A stretch of 64,000 bases of DNA from Sphingobacterium sp. SGR-19. Its GTDB lineage: Bacteria > Bacteroidota > Bacteroidia > Sphingobacteriales > Sphingobacteriaceae. Location of the stretch: the NCBI RefSeq assembly GCF_011043555.1, contig NZ_JAAKGS010000002.1, forward strand, positions 824,978 to 888,977. The letters are read 5' to 3'. The notes beneath the pieces are model-generated. The model had not been told where the DNA came from, made no database searches, and was given only the letters and a program-made list of their open reading frames with translations. Numbering within the stretch: the stretch's first letter is position 1; each line of letters starts with the position of its first letter. The translations under genes were made by a program, and so were the position numbers. This document shows, one piece after another, positions 20,948 to 30,832 of this stretch.

Positions 20948-21949
20948 ATGCTAAAAAAGTATGTTGGTTATAGCACACTGCTGTTTTTATTGACAGCAAG
21001 TGTGGTTTCGTGTAACAACGGAACAACAGAAGAGAAACGGAAAGAGGAAATACATAATGCCGCTACACAGGTGGTGCCCGAAGAAGCCCAAGGACTGATC
21101 GGCCGATGGGATATTACGGTTGATAAAGAAGGTAAGGAAGTACCATCTTGGTTGGAAGTGAAGCTGTCGGGACTTAATGTATTGGTCGGATCGTTTGTAG
21201 CGGATGCTGGAAGTGCTCGCCCTATTTCAGTTATTCAACTCAAAGAAGGAAAGTTTTCTTTTCAGATTCCACCCCAATGGGAAGGTGGGGATGGGTTTTT
21301 TACCATTGAAGGCGAATTGATCGGTGAAGAGATCAAGGGAACGATTACTTCCAATAAAGGGAATACATTTTCATTTACCGGCGTGAAAGCGCCTTACCTT
21401 GTTCGGACAGGTGAAATTCAATGGGGAGAGCCAATCGAATTATTCAATGGCAAAGACCTAACGGGTTGGACAACTTCAGGCAATAACAGCCAGTGGGTGG
21501 TTGAAGATGGTATTTTGATCAACAAGGAAACCGGAGCTAATTTGATCAGCGAACAGAAATTCGATGACTTCAAACTGATTGCCGAATTTCGTTATAAGGA
21601 AGGGGCAAATTCGGGCATCTACTTGAGAGGCCGTTATGAAGTACAAATCGAAGACTCGCCAAAGGATAGACATCCCGGATCCATGTATTTCGGTGGGGTA
21701 TATGGTTTTCTATCACCCAGTGAGATCGCTACGTTAGGACCAAACGAGTGGAATACCTATGAGATCACGTTACGTGGACGTATGGTAACCATCGTGGCAA
21801 ATGGAAAAACAATCATTAGCAACCAGGAAATTCCCGGTATTACAGGAGGAGCCTTAGATAGTCAAGAAGGTGAGCCGGGGCCAATTTATTTACAGGGCGA
21901 CCACACCGGTGTAGAATTTAGGAAGATTACGGTTATTCCGGCGACATAA
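20948..21949 (+). CDS. DUF1080 (3-keto-disaccharide hydrolase-like) lipoprotein
   Basis: 333 residues with lipobox VVSC (Cys22). The first half (to about residue 155) is a beta-rich domain seen in front of some DUF1080 proteins; the second half is the DUF1080 concanavalin-like fold, recognised by IELFNGKDLTGWTT, FRYKEGANSGIYLRG and a final YLQGDHTGVEFRKI. DUF1080 members include hydrolases acting on 3-keto-glycosides made by sugar oxidoreductases. No GFO/IDH oxidoreductase is next door, so its partner is unknown. It is transcribed alone and ends at a strong terminator shared with the convergent hut operon. Confidence 0.85.
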   Translation: MLKKYVGYSTLLFLLTASVVSCNNGTTEEKRKEEIHNAATQVVPEEAQGLIGRWDITVDKEGKEVPSWLEVKLSGLNVLVGSFVADAGSARPISVIQLKEGKFSFQIPPQWEGGDGFFTIEGELIGEEIKGTITSNKGNTFSFTGVKAPYLVRTGEIQWGEPIELFNGKDLTGWTTSGNNSQWVVEDGILINKETGANLISEQKFDDFKLIAEFRYKEGANSGIYLRGRYEVQIEDSPKDRHPGSMYFGGVYGFLSPSEIATLGPNEWNTYEITLRGRMVTIVANGKTIISNQEIPGITGGALDSQEGEPGPIYLQGDHTGVEFRKITVIPAT

Positions 21950-21979
21950 ATTATGCCGAATAAATATGATTCTAAAAGG

Positions 21980-22008
21980 AGGTGCCTAATCAAACGGCAC
22001 CTTTTTTA
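21980..22008. terminator. Terminator between DUF1080 gene and hut operon
   Basis: Stem AGGTGCC (21980-21986) with GGCACCT (21996-22002), extended by A/G:T pairs into a T-run. It serves the rightward gene; the A-run on the other side may also help end the leftward hut operon. Confidence 0.8.
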
Positions 22009-22010
22009 CT

Positions 22011-22973
22011 TTATAGTTTTTTTACTACCTTAAACACGAGGTCTGCCACCAATTTCGCGGTGCGATTATCGATATCATAATCGGGATTTAACTCGGCAAA
22101 ATCAATACTGACGAATTTTGGAGAGCTGATGATATGTTTAAATGTGCTCATAAAGAAAGCGTTAGGCATGATCCCGTTATAGGCAGGCGCACTCACACCG
22201 GGCGCATAAGGTGCCGCAAATACATCCATATCCACGGTAACATATAGCTGATCGATCTGATTTATAAATGATGTGATCTGGGTTTGGATGGTTTCTTGAT
22301 TCGAAACATCAAAACCCTGTGCTTCTATCCAATTTACGCCATAGGTCTGAGCGGTGTTGAACAGTGCTTGTGTGTTGCTTATTTGCTGTATTCCAATAGG
22401 AAGATAGTGGAAGCTTTTTTCGCGCTGTGCTATCTGATAAAAACCCGTGCCGGAAGAGGCTCCGTTATTTTGCGGTTCTCGAATGTCAAAATGAGCATCG
22501 AAGTTGATGATACCGATTTTTTGGTCGTTTGCCTTCCGAAGGCCAAGATAATGGCCAAAGGTAACTTCATGTCCGCCACCGAGTACAATCGGAAAACCAC
22601 CTTTCTTGCGGATGTTAGCTACCGCTTCGCCGAGTGCTTCTTGCGAGGCTTCCAAGTTCTTATCTTGACAGTGGATATCACCAACGTCTACCATACCCTT
22701 TTGTTGTCCTGGAAGGAAAGGAAGGTTCGATAAGCTTTTTCGTAGCGTTGTCGGGGCTTTTGCAGCACCGACTCGTCCTAAATTTCGTTGCACGCCTTCG
22801 TCACATGCATAACCCAGCAGGACGAAACGGTCACTTAAATCTTCGGCTTCATCCAGATGTATACATTCCACAACTTGATGCCAGCGGAGATGATCCCGGT
22901 CAGAACCGTCCACTCTTCCCGTCCAATTATCGGGTGATGGTGGGGTATAATAGTTTTGAAATGCGATCGACAT
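22011..22973 (-). CDS. hutG: Formimidoylglutamase (histidine degradation)
   Basis: 320 residues of the arginase/agmatinase/formimidoylglutamase family. Mn-ligand motifs are visible: GGGHEVTFGH (His135), NFDAHFDIR (Asp159, His161, Asp163) and TVDMDVFAAPYAPG (Asp248, Asp250). It would hydrolyse N-formimidoyl-L-glutamate to glutamate and formamide, the last step of the hut pathway. Its start is 1 bp beyond the hutU stop, so it is the last gene of the hutH-hutI-hutU-hutG operon. The arginase superfamily covers several substrates; the assignment to HutG rests on this operon. Confidence 0.93.
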   Translation of the reverse strand: MSIAFQNYYTPPSPDNWTGRVDGSDRDHLRWHQVVECIHLDEAEDLSDRFVLLGYACDEGVQRNLGRVGAAKAPTTLRKSLSNLPFLPGQQKGMVDVGDIHCQDKNLEASQEALGEAVANIRKKGGFPIVLGGGHEVTFGHYLGLRKANDQKIGIINFDAHFDIREPQNNGASSGTGFYQIAQREKSFHYLPIGIQQISNTQALFNTAQTYGVNWIEAQGFDVSNQETIQTQITSFINQIDQLYVTVDMDVFAAPYAPGVSAPAYNGIMPNAFFMSTFKHIISSPKFVSIDFAELNPDYDIDNRTAKLVADLVFKVVKKL

Positions 22974-22974
22974 A

Positions 22975-24978
22975 TTATTTGAAAATATGATTTAATATAC
23001 GGTCATCTACTTCGTTTGCCAGCGTCACCTTCAGTGAACCTGTTCGGTTCAACTCTACTTCTATGGCTTGGCGAGCTTCTTTATTGCGTGCCCATGCACG
23101 GCGTGCGATACCATTGTTAACATCGTAGAATAACATACTTTCCAGTTTTCGGTCGGCCTCCGGAGAGCCGTCCAAAACTATGCCGAATCCACCATTGATA
23201 ACCTCGCCCCAGCCCACACCGCCACCATTATGGATAGAGACCCACGTAGCACCTCGGAAACTATCACCGATAACATTGTGGATAGCCATATCTGCGGTGA
23301 ATTTACTACCATCATAGATATTGCTCGTCTCGCGATACGGAGAGTCGGTGCCACTAACATCATGGTGATCACGTCCTAAGACAACGGGAGCTGTAATTTG
23401 TCCGTCCCGAATGGCTTTATTGAATGCTCTGGCGATCCGTACGCGTCCGAGGGCATCGGCATAGAGTATCCGGGCCTGTGAACCGACTACCAGTTGGTTG
23501 GTTTTCGCCTGCCGGATCCATTGGATGTTGTCTCGTAATTGTTGTTCGATTTCCGGGTAAGCAGATGCTAATAACGCTTCTAATACTTCGATAGCTATGG
23601 TATCGGTTTGGCGAAGATCGTCGGCCAAACCAGAGGTACACACCCATCGAAAAGGACCAAAGCCGTAATCAAAGCACATGGGGCCTAAAATATCTTGTAC
23701 ATAAGAAGGATAGCGGAAATTGATACCGTCTGCCGCCATCACGTCAGCACCTGCCCGGCTGCTCTCCAAAAGAAACGCATTGCCATAATCGAAGAAGTAA
23801 GTTCCACGAGACACGTGCTTGTTGATGGCATCTACTTGTCGTATCAATGAACGCTGTACCACCTTTTTAAAAACTTCGGGTTGTTCGACGAGGAGGATAT
23901 TGGATTCTTCGAATGAAAACCCTACCGGATAATAACCGCCAGCCCAAGGATTGTGCAACGATGTTTGGTCTGAACCAATAGATATCTGTATGTTGGCGTC
24001 TAAAAAGGCTTCCCATACATCAACTACGTTCCCGATGTAGGCAATCGAAATAACCTGTTGTTTTTTAACAGCTTCTCTTACGCGGCTAATAAGCGCTTCC
24101 ATATCATCGATCAACAGGTCTACCCAGCCTTGTTGGTGGCGTTTATGTGCTGCAGCTGGGTTCACTTCTGCGCATACCGTAATACATTCCGCGATATTTC
24201 CTGCTTTGGACTGTGCGCCACTCATGCCACCGAGTCCCGATGTAAGGAAGATTTTGCCACGTGGACTTTCGTTTTTAGGTAATTGTTTTCGGAAGGCATT
24301 CATGACGGTTATGGTCGTACCATGGACGATACCTTGCGGGCCAATATACATATACGATCCGGCGGTCATCTGCCCGTATTGTGTCACGCCAAGCGCATTG
24401 TACCGTTCCCAATCGTCTGGTTTGGAGTAATTGGGAATCATCATACCGTTGGTCACGACCACCCGCGGAGCATCCTTAGAAGACGGAAATAATCCCATTG
24501 GATGCCCACTGTAGACATGGAGCGTCTGTTCGTCTGTCATATCGGATAAATATTGCATCGTCAGCAGGTACTGTGCCCAATTCTGAAAAACGGCCCCATT
24601 TCCACCGTAGGTAATCAATTCGTGCGGGTGTTGTGCTACGGCAGGGTCAAGGTTGTTCTGTATCATGAGCATAATGGCCGCGGTTTGTTTGCTTTTGGAA
24701 GGGTACTCTGAAATAGGACGTGCATGCATGGTATATTGGGGACGGAATCTGTACATATAGATACGACCATAAGTGTTGAGTTCTTCCAGAAACTCTGAAG
24801 CCAGTTCTTGGTGCCATGCCGACGGAAAATAACGGAGCGCATTTCGAACGGCAAGTTTCTTCTCTTCAGGTTGTAGTATATCTTTACGCTTCGGCGCATG
24901 GCTCACCGCTTTATCGTATACTGGTTTTGGAGGTAGTGCTGTAGGTATACCTTGTGCTATTTGTTCCTGAAATGTCAT
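22975..24978 (-). CDS. hutU: Urocanate hydratase, long form
   Basis: 667 residues from ATG 24978, which overlaps the hutI stop as ATGA and is preceded by AAGGAGAG. The frame extends 14 residues further but that would lie inside hutI. Urocanase signatures include TYGGNGAVFQNWAQY, the NAD-binding TSGLGGMSGAQSKAGN and FDYGFGPFRWVCTSG. It converts urocanate to imidazolone propionate using tightly bound NAD. The length is about 110 residues more than the classic Pseudomonas enzyme (about 556) and matches the longer type of Bacteroidota and animals. Confidence 0.96.
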   Translation of the reverse strand: MTFQEQIAQGIPTALPPKPVYDKAVSHAPKRKDILQPEEKKLAVRNALRYFPSAWHQELASEFLEELNTYGRIYMYRFRPQYTMHARPISEYPSKSKQTAAIMLMIQNNLDPAVAQHPHELITYGGNGAVFQNWAQYLLTMQYLSDMTDEQTLHVYSGHPMGLFPSSKDAPRVVVTNGMMIPNYSKPDDWERYNALGVTQYGQMTAGSYMYIGPQGIVHGTTITVMNAFRKQLPKNESPRGKIFLTSGLGGMSGAQSKAGNIAECITVCAEVNPAAAHKRHQQGWVDLLIDDMEALISRVREAVKKQQVISIAYIGNVVDVWEAFLDANIQISIGSDQTSLHNPWAGGYYPVGFSFEESNILLVEQPEVFKKVVQRSLIRQVDAINKHVSRGTYFFDYGNAFLLESSRAGADVMAADGINFRYPSYVQDILGPMCFDYGFGPFRWVCTSGLADDLRQTDTIAIEVLEALLASAYPEIEQQLRDNIQWIRQAKTNQLVVGSQARILYADALGRVRIARAFNKAIRDGQITAPVVLGRDHHDVSGTDSPYRETSNIYDGSKFTADMAIHNVIGDSFRGATWVSIHNGGGVGWGEVINGGFGIVLDGSPEADRKLESMLFYDVNNGIARRAWARNKEARQAIEVELNRTGSLKVTLANEVDDRILNHIFK

Positions 24979-26228
24979 AGTTGCTCTCCTTTCGTATAAA
25001 TCAGCTTGCCACTTTTCCAAACTTGTTGCGGTCGGAGTGTCCCTTGCTTATAGGTGATGTTTTGATAGTTGGATGTCATATAGATATTAAAATCTGCAAG
25101 TTGTCCGCGTTTTAGTTGTCCTCTATCTGATAAATTCAAGGCCCTTGCTGCCCGGAAGGTAAGAGCAGAAAATACTTCCGCATTGCTGAGCTTCTCGGCA
25201 GTCGCTAAAATAGATGCTTGTACCATGAGTTGCCCCATGGGCGCTGAACCGGGGTTCCAATCGGTCGCGATGGCGAGGATTGCGCCTTCGTCCAATAGGC
25301 GGCGTGCAGGCGTATACGCATAGCCTAGTCCCAAGGACGCGCCGGGCAATGCTACGGCAACAGTATCCGACTTGGCGAGGATTTGGATTTCGTTTTCCGT
25401 AGATGCTTCCAAATGGTCGGCGCTAACAGCTCCAAATTCAACGGCGACTACGGAACCCGATGTCGTAAATTGATCCGCATGGACCGTAATATCAAAGCCT
25501 TGTTCTTTAGCCTTTCGAAAATAAGGCCTTATTTCGGTTGCGCTAAAGGCACTTTTCTCGACGAAGGCATCGATTCTATTCGTTAGGTTCTCTCGTTGTA
25601 GGATAGGGAACAGTTCGCTCGCTATCTTGTCTAAATATACGGAGGCGTCTCCGTCGAAATCGCGTGGTTTCATGTGCGCAGCAAGACAAGTAGGCACTAA
25701 ATCGGCGGCTACTCGTTTTTGCGCCTGTTGTATTGCGCGTAGCGTTTTGACTTCTTGTTCTACCGAAAGACCATAACCGCTTTTGACTTCAATGGTGGTA
25801 ATACCTTGTTTTATCAAGGCATCCACGCGTTCTACAATTCGTGCCGTAAGTTCTTCTTCAGGAGCTTCCCGTGTATGTTGTACCGTGCTCCAAATGCCAC
25901 CGCCTGCTTCGGCTATTTCCAAGTAGGTAGCACCGGCATTGCGTAGGGCAAAATCATTTGCCCGGTTTCCGCTAAAAGCAATGTGGGTATGACAATCAAT
26001 ATAGCTTGGCATGCATACCGTCGGCGTGTCAATGTCGACGAATGTTACGGTAGCACCATATTTTTCCTGTAAAATCGGGTATGGTCCAACGTCGATGATA
26101 AGATCATGCTCCATGACAATACCGCCTTTTTCGATAATTTCCAACGTATTATCCAGCAATGCACCATGTAAAGGCATGTTTGCCAGCGGTAATAATTGGG
26201 TGAACGGACCTATCAGTTTTTTTGCCAT
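24975..26228 (-). CDS. hutI: Imidazolonepropionase
   Basis: 417 residues of the amidohydrolase superfamily. Metal-binding H-x-H is seen at His80/His82 (DCHTHIAFSGNR); further metal or active-site positions are in EVKSGYGLS, AAHMKP, HADQF and TDWNPGS. It opens the imidazolone ring to give formiminoglutamate, between HutU and HutG. The hutU start overlaps its stop by 4 bp and hutH ends 2 bp before its start, so the four genes are tightly coupled. Confidence 0.96.
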   Translation of the reverse strand: MAKKLIGPFTQLLPLANMPLHGALLDNTLEIIEKGGIVMEHDLIIDVGPYPILQEKYGATVTFVDIDTPTVCMPSYIDCHTHIAFSGNRANDFALRNAGATYLEIAEAGGGIWSTVQHTREAPEEELTARIVERVDALIKQGITTIEVKSGYGLSVEQEVKTLRAIQQAQKRVAADLVPTCLAAHMKPRDFDGDASVYLDKIASELFPILQRENLTNRIDAFVEKSAFSATEIRPYFRKAKEQGFDITVHADQFTTSGSVVAVEFGAVSADHLEASTENEIQILAKSDTVAVALPGASLGLGYAYTPARRLLDEGAILAIATDWNPGSAPMGQLMVQASILATAEKLSNAEVFSALTFRAARALNLSDRGQLKRGQLADFNIYMTSNYQNITYKQGTLRPQQVWKSGKLIYTKGEQL

Positions 26229-26230
26229 GA

Positions 26231-27802
26231 TTAAAATGTATTGAATTGTTCTACATGATTGCCGTAATAAGGAATGCTTCTTTCTTCTGCTACCTGCAAG
26301 GCCAATTTGACAAGTTCCCCTGAACTGACCATCTCTTGCGCGTTGGATAGGATATCCTCCATCGGCTGATCGACTTCGATATGCGGAATATGCTGACGAA
26401 TTTCTCGATGAATAGCTTCTATGATAGGGGTTGATTGTAAAGGACGATGGAAATCAAACGCCTGGGCTGCGCAAATCAATTCGATGCTGAGGATACGGTT
26501 CACGTTTTGGATGATTTGGCAAAGCTTGCGTCCACTGATGGAACCCATGCTCACATGGTCTTCCTGTCCGAGAGAGGTTGGAATACTATCGGCACTAGCA
26601 GGAAAGCACAACCCTTTATTTTCGCTTGCCAAAGCAGCCGTCGTATATTGCAGGATCATAAAGCCGGAGTTTAAACCGGTAGACTGGAGGAGCAATTTGG
26701 GGACACCAGGAGTGTCTCCTTCTAACGAAAGGTAAATACGTCGATCAGACATATTACCAATTTCAGAAATAGCAAAGGTCGCATAGTCCATGGGGAGTGC
26801 GATGGGTTGACCGTGAAAACTACCGCCACTAATGGTCAGCTCGTTGTTGATAATAACGGGATTGTCCGTCACGGCGTTAATTTCTATTTCAACAATATCT
26901 TTAAGATGCAACCAAGCCTGCCGGGATGCACCGTGGACTTGGGGGATACAGCGTAGCGAATAGGGATCTTGAACCCGCGAACAGTTTTTATGGGATTCCA
27001 CAATCTTGGAGCTGTTTAGCAAATTATAAATCGTACTGGCAACAAATTGATTCCCCGGATGTGGGCGGAGGGCATGTAACTCAGGAAAAAACGGTTTGAT
27101 GGACGCATTTAATCCTTCGAGCATCAAGGCGGCTATCAGGTCAGCATTTGTTAATGCGTTATGTAGTTCGGCTACCGCCATGACACCGTGTGCAGCCATG
27201 AACTGCGTTCCATTAATAAGTGCCAGGCCTTCTTTGGCACCTAATGTAATGGGAGCAAGTTGATGTTGCTCGAGAACTGAGGTAGTCTCTTTTATTTCGC
27301 CATTTACCCAGACCTTTCCCAGTCCGATAAGGGGTAAGAAAAGATGGGCTAGGGGAGCTAGGTCGCCTGAAGCACCTACAGATCCTTGTTCGGGGACGAC
27401 AGGTATGATGTTGTGATCGATATGCCAGCGGATACGTTCCATTGTACTCCACTGTACACCGGAGAAGCCTTTTGCCAGCGCATGGATCTTCAGTACAAGC
27501 ATGAGTTTAGAGAGGAGCGGGGAAATGGGGTTGCCTACACCCACGGCATGGCTCTTCAAAATATTTTCTTGTAGTTTTTGTGTGTCACTGGCGTTTATAA
27601 TCGTTGTGCACAACGGACCAAAACCCGTATTGACACCGTATACGGTATTGCCCGAGACGACAATATCCTGAACATAGGCTGCGCTGCGCTGTACCGCTTC
27701 TTTCGTATCTTCCGATAAGATGCCCTTTTGTTCTCCTCGCGCTAAACGTAAGGCTGTGGAGCTATGGAGAACATCGATACCATATTTGAAGTTGTTCATC
27801 AT
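26231..27802 (-). CDS. hutH: Histidine ammonia-lyase
   Basis: About 523 residues if started at ATG 27802; ATG 27832 gives ten more residues (MLSSRPNIND). The Ala-Ser-Gly triad that cyclises into the MIO cofactor lies in GSVGASGDLAPL, around residues 144-146, the family position. TGFG and QEDHVSMGS motifs are also present. It deaminates histidine to urocanate, the first hut step, and is the first gene of the leftward operon. No HutC-type repressor is seen nearby; the 5' region towards 27988 is short and shared with a divergent gene. Confidence 0.95.
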   Translation of the reverse strand: MMNNFKYGIDVLHSSTALRLARGEQKGILSEDTKEAVQRSAAYVQDIVVSGNTVYGVNTGFGPLCTTIINASDTQKLQENILKSHAVGVGNPISPLLSKLMLVLKIHALAKGFSGVQWSTMERIRWHIDHNIIPVVPEQGSVGASGDLAPLAHLFLPLIGLGKVWVNGEIKETTSVLEQHQLAPITLGAKEGLALINGTQFMAAHGVMAVAELHNALTNADLIAALMLEGLNASIKPFFPELHALRPHPGNQFVASTIYNLLNSSKIVESHKNCSRVQDPYSLRCIPQVHGASRQAWLHLKDIVEIEINAVTDNPVIINNELTISGGSFHGQPIALPMDYATFAISEIGNMSDRRIYLSLEGDTPGVPKLLLQSTGLNSGFMILQYTTAALASENKGLCFPASADSIPTSLGQEDHVSMGSISGRKLCQIIQNVNRILSIELICAAQAFDFHRPLQSTPIIEAIHREIRQHIPHIEVDQPMEDILSNAQEMVSSGELVKLALQVAEERSIPYYGNHVEQFNTF

Positions 27803-27987
27803 ATCATTTATATTTGGACGGGAGGATAACATCCTCGCTGGACATCAAATTTAATGGATTTGATTTGTATTCAACAATCGACTACCGTACACCGGATTTA
27901 CCATAATCGTCAAATCGCAAAAAACAAACTAAATAGGTGTTATCTTGTTTAAAATTATGGAGATATCGATATCAAAAAAGAAATATT

Positions 27988-29088
27988 ATGCCGAAAAATT
28001 TAATTTTTATTTATTTAACAATCATGAGCGTACAAGTGATTGCCCAAGAGATAAGAGACCCGCGTTTGGAGATCGTCGCCTCCTTCGGGAAGTCACAGCC
28101 GATAGGCGTGAGCGTCTCAAGTGATAACCGGGTGTTCGTGTCGTTTCCTCGAAAGGAACCTTATACGATGGGGCTGTCTGAAATCGTTAATGGTGAGCGT
28201 ACATCTTATCCGGATATGAAATGGAATGCGAAAGAGGGACTGCCGGATAGTCATTTTGTGAATGTACAAGATATCTATGTGGATACCGATGATCAATTAT
28301 GGGTGCTGGATTCAAAACCGTCGTCATCGGGTTCTGTATTTGGGAAAGATGGTTCAGAGGAGAGTCAGCAAGGACAGTTCAAATTGGTACAAATAGACTT
28401 AGCGAGCAACAAAGTGGTTCGACAATATACTTTCGACGATTTGGAAAAAGCGAAATCAGGTTTAAACGATGTACGCGTGGATACGGATAAAAAATTGGCT
28501 TACCTTTCAGATCCCGGACAGGCGGGTATTGTCGTATTGGATTTAGCGACAGGAACAACGAGATTGCTGCTAGCAGAATCATCCTTTACAACAGCTGATC
28601 CTAATGTAGTGTTAAGCTACGAAGGAAGCGATATGCGTGATAGCAAAGGTAACCCATTCCGTTCCAACGTGAATGGTATTGCACTGACAAAGGACAATAG
28701 ATATTTTTATTTTAAGCCGATCAATACAACTAAGCTTTATCGGATAGAAACAGTTTATCTTGCAGATGCCTCTTTAACGGCAGACGAATTGAAAGCAAAG
28801 GTTGAAGACCTTGGAGAAACGACGATTACACATGGTTTGGTAGCGGATGTAAAAGGGAACATCTATTTAACGTCTTCCTTGGATTATAGTATTAAACGAT
28901 ATACACCCGAAGGCAAAGTGGAGACTGTCGTGCAAGATAGCCGTTTGATCTGGCCGGATTCTTTGGGTGTGGGAAGTGATGGGTACTTGTATTTTTCGTG
29001 CGCACAAATGAACCGTTTGCCTCAATGGAACGACGGAGAAGATAAGGTTTCCTATCCCTATGAGGTTTATCGTATAAAAGTGTTATAG
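27988..29088 (+). CDS. Major royal jelly/yellow-family secreted beta-propeller protein
   Basis: 366 residues from ATG 27988 (signal peptide LIFIYLTIMSVQVIAQ); an earlier frame opening at 27937 gives no sensible signal. The six-bladed propeller has yellow/MRJP features: WNAKEGLPDSHFVNVQDIYVD, WVLDS, NDVRVDTDKKLAYLSDPGQAGIVVLDL and HGLVADVKGNIYL. Bacterial members are poorly characterised and may bind small ligands or act as lactonase-like enzymes. It is divergent from hutH, but I see no pathway link. Its end overlaps the convergent Smr gene by 6 bp. Confidence 0.85.
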   Translation: MPKNLIFIYLTIMSVQVIAQEIRDPRLEIVASFGKSQPIGVSVSSDNRVFVSFPRKEPYTMGLSEIVNGERTSYPDMKWNAKEGLPDSHFVNVQDIYVDTDDQLWVLDSKPSSSGSVFGKDGSEESQQGQFKLVQIDLASNKVVRQYTFDDLEKAKSGLNDVRVDTDKKLAYLSDPGQAGIVVLDLATGTTRLLLAESSFTTADPNVVLSYEGSDMRDSKGNPFRSNVNGIALTKDNRYFYFKPINTTKLYRIETVYLADASLTADELKAKVEDLGETTITHGLVADVKGNIYLTSSLDYSIKRYTPEGKVETVVQDSRLIWPDSLGVGSDGYLYFSCAQMNRLPQWNDGEDKVSYPYEVYRIKVL

Positions 29089-29388
29089 ACCGATATTGAT
29101 GACCACGATGTCTTCGTTGTGATAAGAGGGATGGTAGCTAGCAATGGCGCCGCTCTGTTTATAATATGCCAATTCTTCATAAACGGCTTGGCGCAGTATA
29201 CCCTTCCCTTTACCATGGATAAAGCGGATTTCTGTATAATCCCAATAGATGGCGGCGTCAAGCATCTCACGCATCAATTCCAGTGATTCAGCCAGTAATT
29301 CATTGGTCTCGTATATGTCGAGATTTCGCAGGAAAGCTTCTGCATGTAAATCCACCGTCTTTGGGGGCCTCGGTAATGTCCTTGCCAT
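29083..29388 (-). CDS. Small Smr-domain protein
   Basis: 101 residues consisting of little more than one Smr domain (the C-terminal endonuclease domain of MutS2). The two hallmark motifs are VDLHAE (residues about 12-17) and HGKGKGILRQAV (about 59-70). Smr domains nick DNA or cleave RNA; stand-alone bacterial versions are implicated in nucleic-acid processing, for example on collided ribosomes. It overlaps the convergent upstream gene by 6 bp and is divergent from the M28 peptidase with a 40-bp gap. Confidence 0.85.
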   Translation of the reverse strand: MARTLPRPPKTVDLHAEAFLRNLDIYETNELLAESLELMREMLDAAIYWDYTEIRFIHGKGKGILRQAVYEELAYYKQSGAIASYHPSYHNEDIVVINIGL

Positions 29389-29428
29389 GTTTCAAAAATA
29401 ATGGTTATTTTAGGATTATAAATAGTAA

Positions 29429-30817
29429 ATGTGTATGAAAGTAATTTTTAAGGTTTTGCTTCTTGGTGTCTGTAGTTTGGGGAAAGTGGTTGCCCAACAA
29501 GATTCACTGATGATGGAGCGTATATATACAACATCTTTTGAGAAAGGGAAAGCCTACGAGAATCTACGCTACCTAACCAAGAACATTGGTCATCGTATTG
29601 CGGGCTCAGCGAAAGCAGAGAAAGCTGTATTATGGTCCAAGTCGCTTATGGAGGACCTGGCATTTGATCGTGTTTATCTACAAGAAGTACAGATGCCTTA
29701 TTGGGATAGGGGAGAGAAAGAAGAAGCCTATATTGTATCTATAAAAGAACCGCTTAATGTATTGTCGTTGGGAGGTTCGGTAGCGACACCGCCGGGTGGT
29801 TTGGAAGCAGAAGTTATAGAAATTGAGTTATTGAGTGAATTGCGTGCACAAGGAGATAAAGTAAGGGGAAAAATTGTGTTCGTCAATAAGCCTTGGGATG
29901 AATCGATGGTGGAAACGGGTGTTGCGTATGGTTTAAATAGCAGCCAACGTAGTAGGGGGCCGGTGGAAGCGGCTAAACTGGGCGCAGTAGCCTATCTTTT
30001 TCGATCTTTGTCATCGTCTCCAGATGACGATTACCCACATACAGGAGGTACAAGATACGTAAATGACATTGATAGTATCCCGGCTTTGGCTATATCGCCT
30101 GTCGGCGCAAATAACCTTTCAGCAGCATTAAAGAAGGATTCGGCAACGCGTATTCACATCGTAAACCATTCCGCATGGAAAGGAAATGTAGCTACCCATA
30201 ACGTAATCGCCGAGTGGCGCGGGACGGAAAAACCGGACGAGATTATAACAATAGGTGGACACATTGACTCTTGGGATGTGGGGGAGGGTGCACATGATAA
30301 CGGAACGGGTACGATGGGAACTTTAGATGCGATACGGACTTTAATGGAATTGGATTACAAACCGCGACATACCATCCGGCTGGTATTTTACATGAATGAA
30401 GAAAATGGCGTGCATGGAGCGCTTCAGTATGGGGAAACGGCGAAAGCAAAGGCAGAAAAAATAATTGCCGCTATCGAAAGTGATGCGGGAGGATTTGCAC
30501 CGCGTGGGTTTGACATTAAATCGTCGGCCGAACGGGTGAATTGGATTCAAAAACGTTGGAAGCCACTCTTTGAACAAAAATTTTGGGTGTCACGATTTTT
30601 ACATGGGAGCCCCGGCGTAGATTCGGGCGTATGGGGACGGCATTTCCCCAATACGATCATGTTTAATTTTCGTCCGGATCCACATCGTTATTTCGATCTA
30701 CACCATACTGCCAAAGATGTTTTTGAAGCAGTAGACCGACGTGAATTACAATCTGGGGTGGCCGCTATTGCTTCTTTATTGTATTTGATCGATCAGCAAA
30801 TAGATCAGTTGCCATAA
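29429..30817 (+). CDS. Secreted M28-family zinc aminopeptidase/carboxypeptidase-like
   Basis: 462 residues (ATG 29435 is an equally good start). Signal peptide to about residue 23, a PA-like insertion (about 120-255), then the M28 di-zinc catalytic domain. Ligands are visible at His278 and Asp280 (GGHIDSWDVG), Asp290 (AHDNGTG), Glu324/Glu325 (MNEENG), an Asp in ESDAGG, and a His in DLHHTAKD. The family cleaves dipeptides or N-terminal residues in the periplasm or outside the cell. The order resembles plasma glutamate carboxypeptidase-like M28 proteins of Bacteroidota. Confidence 0.9.
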   Translation: MCMKVIFKVLLLGVCSLGKVVAQQDSLMMERIYTTSFEKGKAYENLRYLTKNIGHRIAGSAKAEKAVLWSKSLMEDLAFDRVYLQEVQMPYWDRGEKEEAYIVSIKEPLNVLSLGGSVATPPGGLEAEVIEIELLSELRAQGDKVRGKIVFVNKPWDESMVETGVAYGLNSSQRSRGPVEAAKLGAVAYLFRSLSSSPDDDYPHTGGTRYVNDIDSIPALAISPVGANNLSAALKKDSATRIHIVNHSAWKGNVATHNVIAEWRGTEKPDEIITIGGHIDSWDVGEGAHDNGTGTMGTLDAIRTLMELDYKPRHTIRLVFYMNEENGVHGALQYGETAKAKAEKIIAAIESDAGGFAPRGFDIKSSAERVNWIQKRWKPLFEQKFWVSRFLHGSPGVDSGVWGRHFPNTIMFNFRPDPHRYFDLHHTAKDVFEAVDRRELQSGVAAIASLLYLIDQQIDQLP

Positions 30818-30832
30818 GAAAGGGAGAAGATT

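Noticed and set aside
23178..26244. Open frames of 60-80 codons inside hutU and hutI on both strands
   Set aside because: They lie fully inside genes with unmistakable catalytic motifs and show no protein-like pattern.
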